This document shows positions 50,186 to 57,602 of a stretch of DNA of 64,000 nucleotides, piece after piece. Below the pieces are notes generated by a model. That model ran no database searches. It saw nothing but the letters and a program-made list of their open reading frames with translations, and had not been told where the DNA came from. Made by a program: the position numbers and the translations under genes. Where the stretch lies: the NCBI GenBank assembly GCA_005503055.1, contig SCOX01000004.1, positions 240,586-304,585 on the forward strand, given 5' to 3'. Source of the stretch: Lysobacteraceae bacterium P (GTDB lineage: Bacteria > Pseudomonadota > Gammaproteobacteria > Xanthomonadales > Xanthomonadaceae). The first letter of the stretch is position 1; every line of letters starts with the position of its first letter.

Positions 50186-50262
50186 TGCGGGGTGGAGCAG
50201 TCTGGCAGCTCGTCGGGCTCATAACCCGAAGGTCGCAGGTTCAAATCCTGCCCCCGCTACCA
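50186..50262 (+). tRNA. metY: initiator tRNA-fMet (CAT)
   Basis: A 77-nt tRNA with encoded CCA. Initiator hallmarks are visible: no Watson-Crick pair at 1:72 (T-T here) and three consecutive G-C pairs in the anticodon stem (CGGG-CTCATAA-CCCG). In Escherichia coli metY is upstream of rimP-nusA-infB. Here 6.4 kb of inserted DNA separates it from rimP. The last 16 nt (50247-50262) are duplicated at 56631-56646, so the 3' end served as the integration site. Confidence 0.95.
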
Positions 50263-51526
50263 TATTTGTAAGCGCATCAGACGGAACGGCGATCTCTGCA
50301 AAGAGGTCGCCGTTTTTGTTTATCACGCGGGCGTTTTGGCCCAACAGCTCGCGAATGGCGGCTCGGGCCGCGGGAACGTCCCGCGCGCTATCGGCCAAGG
50401 ACGTAGCAATACGCCTCCACGCCTCGCGAGCACGCGGCAGCACTTGGGATGGCTGAAACTGCTGCGCGTGCCTGAGCGCCACTTCGGCGTCCTGGGCCGC
50501 TCGCTCCGCCGCAACGAGTTCGGCCTTGGTGCTCGGCGTGATGATTCCCTCCCTGATCGCCCGCATGACGTTGTCGCGCACCCTTTGGGCGTCAGCAACG
50601 CGTCGATGGGCGACGTCCAAGCTAGGGGCTGAAGACTTCAAGGCGCTCGCCGCAGCCAGCTCAAAGCGCCTGAACGCCTCCTCGGTGAGGATCTCTTCGC
50701 GGATGCCGGCCAGCAGTCTCTCTTCAGCGACCGATCGCCGTAGCCGCACCGGGTTGTCACAAGTTCCCCGGTCCTTTGCCGTCGAGCAGGCGTAGTTGTA
50801 CTTGTCCACGACCACCATGGGGCCTCCGCAGCCGCCACAACGCAGCAGGCCGCTTAGGAGGTGGCGAGGCGGGCGCCCGGGCCCAGGGACGCCGCTGGCC
50901 TTCCCGAGGGCGCCCATGCGGGCCTGTGCAGCGTTCCACGTGCCAAGGTCGATCACGGCAAGCTCCGGATGCTCAGTGATCACCCATTCGCCCTGAGGTC
51001 GCTCCTGTCGAACGCGACGGCCGGAGTCCGGATGCTTCACCCAGCGGCTGCGATTCCAAATCTGCTGGCCTGCGTAGATGGGGTTGGCGAGGATGCCCAG
51101 CCCGCGGCGAACATCACCACGGATCGCGGTCATCGCCCAGGTCGATTCGCGTGGAGAGGGGATTCGATCGTGGTTGAGCCTGGCGGCTATCGTCCGCGGG
51201 CTATGTCCTTCGAGGAACTCCGAAAAGATCCGGCGGACGACAGCTGCCTGAGCCTCGTCAATCGCTCGCTGGCCGACGCTGGTCACGACGTAGCCGTAGG
51301 GCAGCCCGCCAGCACTTGCGCCGGCCAGAGCGCGCCCGGTGAGTCCTCGGTGCGTCTTGTCGCGCAGATCGTCTAGGTAGAGCTCGCCCATGATCCCGCG
51401 AAGTCCCACCTCGGCCTTGTGCCCCTTGCGCCCGGTATCTACGCCGTCGCTCACACCGATCAGGCGCACACCCGCGAACGTAACCAGCGACGCTGGGAGG
51501 ACGAGATCAGTGGGGCGGGGAATGGC
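50219..51526 (-). pseudogene. serine recombinase, N-terminal catalytic domain missing
   Basis: An open frame of about 435 codons matching the last part of large serine recombinases: end of the resolvase domain (GVRLIGVSDGVDTGRKGHK), the recombinase domain (GGLPYGYVVTSVG...AARLNHDRIPSP), a zinc ribbon (RCGGCGG ... CSTAKDRGTCDN) and a coiled-coil tail. The ~100-residue N-terminal part with the catalytic Ser is absent; a stop at 51527-51529 precedes LPASLVTFAG and no ATG leads in (first GTG at 51469). The C-terminus VAGAGFEPATFGL is encoded by the antisense of the tRNA 3' half, and its stop overlaps the CAT anticodon. It is likely inactive. It lies next to attL, as an integrase should. Confidence 0.85.
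50247..50262. repeat. attL core (16-bp direct repeat)
   Basis: CCTGCCCCCGCTACCA, the 3' T-stem strand, acceptor strand and CCA of tRNA-fMet. An identical copy is at 56631-56646. The two bound a 6.4-kb element with an adjacent recombinase gene. Confidence 0.9.
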
Positions 51527-51558
51527 TCAAGGCCGATTGAGGCGTGGGAGCTCGCCAC

Positions 51559-52806
51559 ATGAAGGCTGCGGAACTCGCAGCGCTGTTGGCGCGTGACGCA
51601 GAAGGCATCGCCCGGATGCTGCTCCCGAACGGGAAGCGCGAGGGAGCGGAGTGGCGCGCCGGCTCCGTCGATGGCGACGCTGGCAAGTCTCTGGGCGTCC
51701 ATCTGACGGGGCAGAAGGCCGGCGTGTTCTGCGATTTCGCTACGGGCGAGGGTGGCGACCTGTTGGACCTGTGGGCCGCGGTGCGGGGCGTCGGCATTGG
51801 CGACGCCTGTGCTCAGGCACGTGAGTACCTTGGCGTCCGCGAGGCGCGCGTGGACAACCCGAAGCCGTCGTATAGCAAGCCGAAGCGCGAGGGCATTACG
51901 GGGCTTAACCCGGCGCACCTGGAGTGGCTGACGGTCGAGCGTTGCCTGCCGGATGCCTCAATCCGCGCGTACCGAGTAGCGAGCCGCGGCGACATGGTCG
52001 TCTTTCCGTCGCTCGTCGATGGCGAGCTAGTAGCCGCGAAGTACCGCAAAGGCGCAGCAAAGGAGTTCCGCGTTGACGCCAACTGCGAGCCGGTGCTGTT
52101 TGGCTGGCAGGCGATTCCTGCAACCGCCCGTTCGGTAGTGATTGTCGAGGGCGAGCTGGATGCGATCGCCATGCATGCAATGGGCCAGCCGGCGCTGTCC
52201 GTTCCGTTCGGCGGTGGCACTGGCGACAAGCAGGCGAAGTGGATCGCGTCTGAGTTTGATCGCCTCGCGACTTTCGACAGGATTTACCTCGCACTCGACA
52301 GCGACGGCCCCGGTCAGGAGGCGACTGCCGAGATTGCCAAGCGTCTTGGCCGCGAACGTTGCTACGTGGTGAAACTCCCGCGCAAGGATGCGAACGCGTG
52401 CCTGAAGGAGGGCGTGACAGTTGCGCAGATGGCCGGCCATCTGCAAGCGGCCAAGACGATGGACCCCGAGAGCCTGCGCCAAGCGTCAGAGTTCGGTGAG
52501 GATTTGGTTGCGGCGTTCGCGGACAAGCCGGGCCATGAGATGGGCATCCGGCTCCCTTGGGAGAAGTGCGGCAATGAAGTGATCCTGCGCCCGGGCGAGG
52601 TTTCGCTGTGGCTTGGTGTGAATGGGCACGGCAAATCCCAGGGCATGGGGCAAGTGACGCTCGGCGCGCTGAGCCATGAGTTCAAGGCGTGCGTCGCCTC
52701 CATGGAGTTTAAGCCCGTCAACTGGCTCAAGCGAATGGTTCGCCAAGCTACGGCTACCGAGCAGCCGGCCCCGGGTTACATCAGGCACGTTGCCGACTGG
52801 TGGGAC
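51559..52806 (+). pseudogene. phage T7 gp4-like primase-helicase, C-terminus lost
   Basis: It starts MKAAELAALLARDAEGIAR. The order is: N-terminal CHC2-like region with GVFCDFATGEGGDLLDLWAA, TOPRIM domain with IVEGELDAIAM (about residues 194-204) and LALDSDGPG, then the RecA-like helicase start with Walker A GVNGHGKS (about 353-360) and ASMEFKPVNWLKRM. Similarity stops after YIRHVADWWDR; the rest of the helicase domain (Walker B, arginine finger) is gone, and the frame runs ~20 more codons through antisense of the next gene to a stop at 52863. The full frame is 434 codons. It would be a replication gene of a phage or plasmid and is now probably non-functional as a helicase. Confidence 0.82.
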
Positions 52807-53355
52807 CGAGTTGTATGTGAGGGAAACGCGGTCGTGGAACTGGCGCCAGGAATCCGGGACTGACGCCGATGGATCGTAGCCAACCTGGGTATAGATGAAC
52901 TCGCGGAGGGCTTGCCCGGCGAGTTGTCTGTAGTTGGTTTGAGCCTGCTCCTTGACGTTGCTGCCAGCGTCGAACGCGTAGTACTCGAGGACTGCCAAGC
53001 AGACGACATCTGGATACGCGAAGAACGTTCCGCTTCGCTGCGTAATGGCAACATAAGGAGACCCCAGCTGTACGCCGCGCTTGGCCAGGATGCCTTTGAT
53101 CGCCGTTACGCGAGGCTTCTGTACAGTCTCCTGCCACTCGTCAGAGATGTCTTGGATGGCTTTGTGGACAACGCCGCAGAGGCTTGCCAGGCCGCGACCC
53201 GTGAGGAACGGCGTGCCGTCGGACAGCACCCCCATCCCAATGCCATCAATCTCGATCTGTTTCTGAATTCCCAAGCTTAATTGGGTCTGCCGAGGGTCGG
53301 CGACCTTTGGCGGGTAAATTGCGGTTAACCCATTGTTTTCATTGCCGTTTTGCAT
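52797..53355 (-). pseudogene. phage antirepressor-like gene, C-terminus lost
   Basis: It starts MQNGNENNGLTAIYPPK at 53355 with AAGGAAGA upstream. The N-terminal region QIEIDGIGMGVLSDGTPFL, then AYPDVVCLAVLEYYAFDAG, REFIYTQVGYDP and WRQFHDRVSLTYNSVPP, resembles phage proteins that normally continue with a GYFS... segment and a C-terminal domain (P63C or antirepressor type). Here similarity stops at SVPP (about 52798), and the frame continues as antisense of the primase gene until a stop at 52486. The two genes are thus joined tail to tail with both ends lost. Confidence 0.72.
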
Positions 53356-53482
53356 GGCGATCTTCCTTGAGCTTCACTTGGTCGTCACGAGCATAACAGC
53401 GGATTAGGACGAGGAAATCCGTCCTCGCCTGAACAGGGATTGCCCAGTCTGGTTGCGGTGAGCGCAACCAAGGGGTAGGCTA

Positions 53483-53497
53483 GTCCCATGTTGGGAC
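53483..53497. promoter_or_regulatory. palindrome upstream of higB, candidate HigA operator
   Basis: GTCCCA-TGT-TGGGAC, a perfect 6-bp inverted repeat 12 bp before the higB start. A second inverted repeat GGTTGCG-GTGA-GCGCAACC lies just upstream (about 53450-53468). Toxin-antitoxin operators for HigA-type repressors are usually palindromes at this place. Confidence 0.5.
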
Positions 53498-53509
53498 TTG
53501 GGGCGGCCG

Positions 53510-53812
53510 GTGAGGATCGTCGCGATAGGGACGTTGAAGGCCTTTTGGGAACAACATGCGGATGCCGAACAGCCTTTGAAGGCGTGGTATGACGAAGTCA
53601 AGGCTGCGAGTTGGAAGACTCCAGCCGACATCAAGGCCCACTACGGAAGCGCGAGTTTCGTTGCGAACAATCGAGTCGTCTTCAACATAAAGGGTAACGA
53701 CTACCGTTTGATCGTGGCAGTGGCATACAAGCTGGGTGTCCTATATGTGAAGTTTGTGGGCACCCATCGAGATTACGACCGCGTTGACGCGGCTACCGTT
53801 GAATTGGAGTAG
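53510..53812 (+). CDS. higB: HigB-type toxin (RelE superfamily mRNA interferase)
   Basis: A 100-aa protein of the HigB toxin family, a ribosome-dependent mRNA endonuclease. Family marks are RIVAIGTLKAFWEQH at the start, SWKTPADIKAHYGSASFVANNR in the middle, VVFNIKGNDYRLIVAVAY, and the C-terminal VKFVGTHRDYDRVDA with the catalytic His/Tyr region. The GTG at 53510 gives the usual N-terminus; an in-frame TTG at 53498 is less likely. The gene has toxin-first order and 3 bp separates it from higA. It is intact, unlike the phage genes around it. Confidence 0.92.
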   Translation: MRIVAIGTLKAFWEQHADAEQPLKAWYDEVKAASWKTPADIKAHYGSASFVANNRVVFNIKGNDYRLIVAVAYKLGVLYVKFVGTHRDYDRVDAATVELE

Positions 53813-53815
53813 ACC

Positions 53816-54181
53816 ATGGACATCACCCCCATCCGTAATGAGCAGGACTACAAGATGGTGCTGCGTGAAGTGTCGCAACTGGTCGATCTAGATCCCGAAC
53901 CTGACACCTCCGAAGGCGATCGACTGGACGTGCTCGTAACTCTAGTTGAGGCGTATGAAGCCAGGATGTATTCCATCTCGGCACCCGATCCCGTCGAGGC
54001 CATCAAGTTCCGCATGGAGCAGGGCGGCCTCACAGTTAAGGACCTCGTTCCGAGCATCGGACAGACCAACCGAGTCTACGAAGTCCTATCAGGCAAGCGA
54101 CAACTTACGCTGCCTATGATTAGGAAGTTGCACCGAAACCTAGGTATCCCAGCCGATAGTCTCATCGGCATAGCTTGCTAA
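53816..54181 (+). CDS. higA: HigA-type antitoxin with HTH domain
   Basis: A 121-aa antitoxin. The N-terminal part (about 1-60) is the toxin-binding, extended region (NEQDYKMVLREVSQLVDLDP). The C-terminal helix-turn-helix is FRMEQGGLTVKDLVPSIGQ and VYEVLSGKRQLTLPMIRKLH, typical of HigA/YgjM-like antitoxins that repress their own operon. ATG 53816 follows the higB stop by 3 bp. A terminator hairpin lies at 54216-54244. Confidence 0.92.
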   Translation: MDITPIRNEQDYKMVLREVSQLVDLDPEPDTSEGDRLDVLVTLVEAYEARMYSISAPDPVEAIKFRMEQGGLTVKDLVPSIGQTNRVYEVLSGKRQLTLPMIRKLHRNLGIPADSLIGIAC

Positions 54182-54198
54182 GCCCACGATTCGAGGGT

Positions 54199-54213
54199 GT
54201 TCCAAATTGGAAC
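54199..54213. promoter_or_regulatory. palindrome after higA
   Basis: GTTCCAA-A-TTGGAAC, a 7-bp perfect inverted repeat with one central base, 17 bp after the higA stop. Its place before a terminator makes a protein-binding or recombination site possible; the role is unknown. Confidence 0.4.
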
Positions 54214-54215
54214 AG

Positions 54216-54244
54216 AAGGGGGCCAGCTCCGGCCCTCTTCGTTT
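54216..54244 (+). terminator. terminator of higBA
   Basis: AAGGGGGCC (54216-54224) pairs with GGCCCTCTT (54231-54239; one G-U) over AGCTCC, followed by CGTTT. It is 34 bp after the higA stop. Confidence 0.65.
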
Positions 54245-54728
54245 ATCCCCTAAGCGCTACGCCGCACGTACACCTGTCGCACATACCGGCCCCGCCCATC
54301 CCCGTGCCCCAGGTCGATCGAGGTCAGCATGAAGCGGCTCGATTATTCAGAAACTCGGCGCTCTACACCTAGAGTGAACGCGGCAGGTCGTACGGTTCGC
54401 CTAGGCCCCGGCGTGCCGAGTGAATTCCTCGCAGGCGTCATGGCCCGATTGCCTGAGCTAGCCACAGTACGACTGTCACTCTTTCTGTGGCTGGACTCGA
54501 CCACCGGGGCCGCATTTGGCGTGCATCTGACGCACATTGCGACCGCCGCCGTCCGGTCCCGAGGTCAATCGACGCCTGGGCCTCCACCGCCTTCTCGCTG
54601 AAGCCCTCCCTCCAGTAGCAGTCGAGCATGCCGCACGGGTAGGCATGCCGCAGGGCATCCGATTCTTTGTCGTCACAAGTTCACCCGCATGAATAGGTTC
54701 CACTGAGCCACACACACAGAGGTGCGTC

Positions 54729-54998
54729 GTGGACTTTCATGGCTGGCATCGGAAGACGGAACGAAAGGCGAGTACTCGAGTATGGCGGGGAGCGGCTATC
54801 GCCTTCTCGGCCCTCCTTGTCTCGGGACTGCTGGCAGCGATCGCTCAAAGGGCAGGGAGCTTCCTCCACCCCATCCTCGAAATCCTCGCTTGGGTGCCGG
54901 GCGCCCTGTTCGCGATTGGGTTCGCCGTTGCCGTGAGTGGCGCATTGAGGCTTTGGCGACTTCATTCGACGCCATACTCGGTCTATCACGAGCGCTAG
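54729..54998 (+). CDS. small hypothetical membrane protein
   Basis: An 89-aa frame with two hydrophobic segments (about 22-39, AIAFSALLVSGLLAAIAQ, and about 52-72, LAWVPGALFAIGFAVAVSG) after a basic start, so it looks like a two-helix membrane protein. The start is GTG 54729; no strong ribosome-binding site is visible (ACAGAGGTGCG upstream). No family is recognised. It lies inside the integrated element and may not be expressed. Confidence 0.45.
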   Translation: MDFHGWHRKTERKASTRVWRGAAIAFSALLVSGLLAAIAQRAGSFLHPILEILAWVPGALFAIGFAVAVSGALRLWRLHSTPYSVYHER

Positions 54999-55007
54999 GG
55001 CACCGCG

Positions 55008-55472
55008 CTATCGGCTGGACGGTCGCCGCGAATCTTCGCTAGCGCGAGCGAGGGCGATCGCTGCAGATATCACGTCGCACTGCCTCATGTTCCCATAGCC
55101 AACGAGATGCCTATACAGCCCTGTCGGAAGGGCGAATCCCCTCTCGTAAAAGGAGGAAGAGCCCTCTTTACACAGAGGGCAATAGGCGCGGGGAGACCCG
55201 AAGGGCTCACCCTGATAGGTCGTTTGCCGCACGTCTTTGCAGAGTTCAATAGCCTTCTCTGCAGTTTCTTCTACCCATGCCCATATGGGCTGATCCGCTG
55301 GCCGGCTGTAGTGGCTATCGAGAAGCTTTCGGGCTTCCGGTTCCATCAGGTCGATGATGGCCCGTCGAACCGACCAGAGATTCTCTTTAAGCTGCCGGAT
55401 TTCGGCCTGCATCTCGGTGTAGGGAGTCGGTCCTCGACGAGGTGGCATCTTGATGTTCCGCAGCGGTTCCAT
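55008..55472 (-). CDS. hypothetical protein with a CPLC motif
   Basis: A 154-aa soluble frame: a charged helical N-terminal half (TEMQAEIRQLKENLWSVRRA), then a region with YCPLCKEGSSS and later GNMRQCDV, which could form part of a zinc site but is incomplete. No known family is recognised. ATG 55472; an in-frame ATG eight codons further in is also possible. It is antisense to the small gene before the HTH gene and belongs to the integrated element. Amino-acid composition looks coding. Confidence 0.5.
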   Translation of the reverse strand: MEPLRNIKMPPRRGPTPYTEMQAEIRQLKENLWSVRRAIIDLMEPEARKLLDSHYSRPADQPIWAWVEETAEKAIELCKDVRQTTYQGEPFGSPRAYCPLCKEGSSSFYERGFALPTGLYRHLVGYGNMRQCDVISAAIALARASEDSRRPSSR

Positions 55473-55587
55473 CCGCCTTTTCCTTCGCGGCGCGCCCTCC
55501 TGCTAGTGCCGCCCCGCTTCGTATTTCTGGCTTGTTGGCGCCGTGCTCCTCTGTAGACTCGCGGATCCCCCACAAGCGGCATCTCAA

Positions 55588-56013
55588 ATGGCAAACATTG
55601 GTGGAGTGCTCAAAGCCGAGATTTCTCGACTTGCCCGAAAGGAGATTCGAGCTGAAGTCGAATCCCTCAGGAAGGCGAGCAGCAGCTATCGGCGCGAAAT
55701 CGCCGAGCTCAAGCGCCAAGTCGCCCAATTGGAACGGGGATTGCGGCAGGCCTCCAAGTCAAAGCCCGCCGCCCCGGATGTCGCGTCGCCCGAAACGTCG
55801 CGCGTACGCTTCTCGGCAAAGGGGCTGCAGTCCCTAAGGGCCAGGTTGGGGCTGTCCGCCGCTGACTTCGGCAAGTTGGCTGGCGTCAGCGGCCAGTCCA
55901 TCTACCACTGGGAGCAGGGAAAGTCCGTTCCCAGGCAGTCGCAACTGCCGAAGCTGGCAGGTCTCCGGGCGCTGGGCAAGAAAGAGGCAAGGGCGAAGCG
56001 CGAAGCCCTCTGA
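55588..56013 (+). CDS. XRE-type helix-turn-helix protein with N-terminal coiled coil
   Basis: A 141-aa DNA-binding protein. The N-terminal third is a charged helix (MANIGGVLKAEISRLARKEI ... ELKRQVAQLERGL), a likely coiled coil for dimerisation. The C-terminal domain is a Cro/C1-type HTH: LRARLGLSAADFGKLAGVSGQSIYHWE (about 95-121). Proteins of this layout are seen in several xanthomonads near mobile DNA, according to my memory. ATG 55588 is preferred to a start 15 codons upstream. It may be the element's regulator. Confidence 0.75.
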   Translation: MANIGGVLKAEISRLARKEIRAEVESLRKASSSYRREIAELKRQVAQLERGLRQASKSKPAAPDVASPETSRVRFSAKGLQSLRARLGLSAADFGKLAGVSGQSIYHWEQGKSVPRQSQLPKLAGLRALGKKEARAKREAL

Positions 56014-56032
56014 GCCCTGACTGAGCAAGAAG

Positions 56033-56470
56033 TCAGGTTGCAGGCTTGTCGGCAATCAGGGCGGCAATGCTGTCGATGGAGAGGCGGAGATCGTTGTTGC
56101 TGGTGTCGAAGTCGCATTGGGCGCACGCCTCGACGAACTCCTCGCTGACCATGACCCCATCGCCTTCCTCTCGCACGTGAGCTTGCAGACGGGGGTCAGA
56201 GGCTGCGCCGTCGAGCGCCTGGCCGAAATGCATGACCCTCGACATCAGGGACTGCTGCTGGACCTCGTCCAGATGCCGAGTCTCGCGGACGATCGCCATC
56301 ATCCCTCGGTTGATCGGAATGTTGGTAAGTGCAAAGCCTGACCCCATATCAGGATCCGGGCGGGGAATGTGGCTCCCCGGCATTTCGCCTGAACCGGCGG
56401 ACTCAAAGAGTCGCAGGGCGTACTTCATGAGGTCCGTGGGTACGGGGCGAGTGAATCGGGTGACGTCCAT
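56033..56470 (-). CDS. hypothetical protein
   Basis: A 145-aa soluble, acidic frame with no recognised domain. It starts MDVTRFTRPVPTDLMKYALR at 56470 with AAGGAGCG just upstream, a good ribosome-binding site, which supports it as a real gene. The C-terminal half has CAQCDFDTSNNDLRLSIDS. It converges on the HTH gene (19-bp gap) and is the last gene before attR. Confidence 0.55.
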   Translation of the reverse strand: MDVTRFTRPVPTDLMKYALRLFESAGSGEMPGSHIPRPDPDMGSGFALTNIPINRGMMAIVRETRHLDEVQQQSLMSRVMHFGQALDGAASDPRLQAHVREEGDGVMVSEEFVEACAQCDFDTSNNDLRLSIDSIAALIADKPAT

Positions 56471-56630
56471 GGACGCTCCTTGCTTGATGGGCGGGAACCC
56501 GTGGCTGGTTCCAGTGTCGCGCTGAATAGGACTGAATGGGGGTTTGCACCCCGGCGGCCACCTCAGCTATCATGCGCGGCTAGTGGGACCCAGTGGGATG
56601 AGGACCGGTGCGCTCAGATAGGGCACGGAG

Positions 56631-56646
56631 CCTGCCCCCGCTACCA
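56631..56646. repeat. attR core (16-bp direct repeat)
   Basis: CCTGCCCCCGCTACCA, identical to the tRNA-fMet 3' end at 50247-50262; the base before it differs in context (GAG vs AAT). It marks the right boundary of the integrated element. Confidence 0.9.
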
Positions 56647-56675
56647 GCTTCGGCCAGGGCCTTATTGAGGCCCTC

Positions 56676-56700
56676 GGAAAGTCCGGATTCCGGGCTTTCC
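56676..56700 (+). terminator. hairpin following the original tRNA-fMet 3' flank
   Basis: GGAAAGTCCG pairs with CGGGCTTTCC (10 bp with one T-G) over a 5-nt loop. It follows a smaller AGGGCC/GGCCCT hairpin. Probable processing or attenuation element of the ancestral metY-rimP leader; no U-tract. Confidence 0.45.
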
Positions 56701-56771
56701 TAAGGCCAAAAGCTCGGGCTTGGTGATCGTGCTCTGCTCGCACGATCGCACCGAAATCCAGTTGTACGGAC

Positions 56772-56800
56772 AAGGGGCCCGCAAGGGCCCTTTGTCGTTT
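56772..56800 (+). terminator. terminator-like hairpin upstream of rimP
   Basis: AAGGGGCCC (56772-56780) pairs with GGGCCCTTT (56785-56793) over a GCAA tetraloop, followed by GTCGTTTT. It lies about 126 bp after attR and would have followed the tRNA before insertion. It fits the attenuator position of metY-rimP operons. Confidence 0.65.
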
Positions 56801-56966
56801 TCGTGCCCGTGGGCATGCGCTTTCGAAGTAGAAGTACCTGTTCGGGAACAACCGGCCCCAGGAATGCGTGCTTCGGAAGAACGTGTTCGCAAGGCCGTTT
56901 TCTTTTGCAATAGCATTTCGCGGCATCGGACAGTCACCCCCGTGCCGGCCTCGTGGAGTCATACGC

Positions 56967-57542
56967 GTGACGGATAAAGCAGTCGAAATCGCGAACCTGC
57001 TCGCCCCGACGATCGCATCGTTGGGCGTCGAGCTGCTGGGCGCGGAATACCTGCCGGCGCCCGGTAGCGCGACGCTGCGCCTGTACATCGACGTGCCGGC
57101 CGACGACGCCGTGGGCGAGGACGGACAGCCTCGTTCGGTGACCATCGAAGACTGCGAGGCGGTCAGCCGCGAGGTGTCCGCGCAGCTCGACGTCGAGGAC
57201 CCGATCAGCGGTCAGTACACGCTGGAAGTCTCCTCGCCGGGCATCGACCGTCCGCTGTTCACGCTGGCGCATTACGAGCGCTTCGCCGGCGAGAATGCCA
57301 AGGTCGGCCTGAAGCTGCCGCAGGACGGTCGCCGCCGCCTGCAGGGGAAGATCGCACGCGTGGACGGCGGCAACGTCGTCTTCGTGCTGGACGGCAACGA
57401 GTTCGTCGTGCCGTTCGGGAACATCGACAAGGCGCGCCTGGTCCCCGACTGGGCCGCGCTGGGATTCGCCCCGGTCAAGCCGGGCAAAGACAAGCCGTCG
57501 AAGGGCGCGCCGAAAGGCAGCGCTTCGAAGGCGAAGAAGTAA
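56967..57542 (+). CDS. rimP: ribosome maturation factor RimP
   Basis: A 191-aa factor for 30S maturation. The N-terminal domain shows [19 protein letters not shown] and [14 protein letters not shown], the RimP signatures. The C-terminal Sm-like domain is followed by a Lys-rich tail ([14 protein letters not shown]), so it is longer than the ~150 aa of Escherichia coli. GTG 56967 ([11 protein letters not shown]) is the family start. It is followed by nusA after 60 bp. Confidence 0.95.
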   Translation: MTDKAVEIANLLAPTIASLGVELLGAEYLPAPGSATLRLYIDVPADDAVGEDGQPRSVTIEDCEAVSREVSAQLDVEDPISGQYTLEVSSPGIDRPLFTLAHYERFAGENAKVGLKLPQDGRRRLQGKIARVDGGNVVFVLDGNEFVVPFGNIDKARLVPDWAALGFAPVKPGKDKPSKGAPKGSASKAKK

Positions 57543-57602
57543 ACCACCACATCACCACCCAATGCCGGCGGCGCGAGTCGCCGACCGTGCGGAGCTAGAA
57601 AG

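Larger units (their letters stand above)
54182..54728. other. 547-bp region with no convincing intact gene
   Basis: After the higBA terminator the minus strand shows two similar short coding-like stretches: TSIDLGHGDGRGRYVRQVYV (about 54252-54334) and a frameshifted counterpart SIDLGTG...NVRQMHAKC (about 54515-54580), the latter following YWREGFSEKAVEAQA. They may be remnants of a duplicated small phage gene. No intact reading frame links them, and codon pattern is not strong. Confidence 0.45.
56471..56966. other. 496-bp gap containing attR, hairpins and the rimP leader
   Basis: Element DNA ends at attR (56631-56646). Beyond it is the ancestral sequence that once followed tRNA-fMet: hairpins at 56656-56674, 56676-56700 and 56772-56793, then an AT-richer leader (GGCCGTTTTCTTTTGCAATAG at about 56900) before rimP. 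No gene is apparent. Confidence 0.7.

Noticed and set aside
52486..52796. C-terminal half of the minus-strand antirepressor frame
   Set aside because: It is the exact antisense of the primase-helicase coding sequence; phage-type similarity ends at SVPP.
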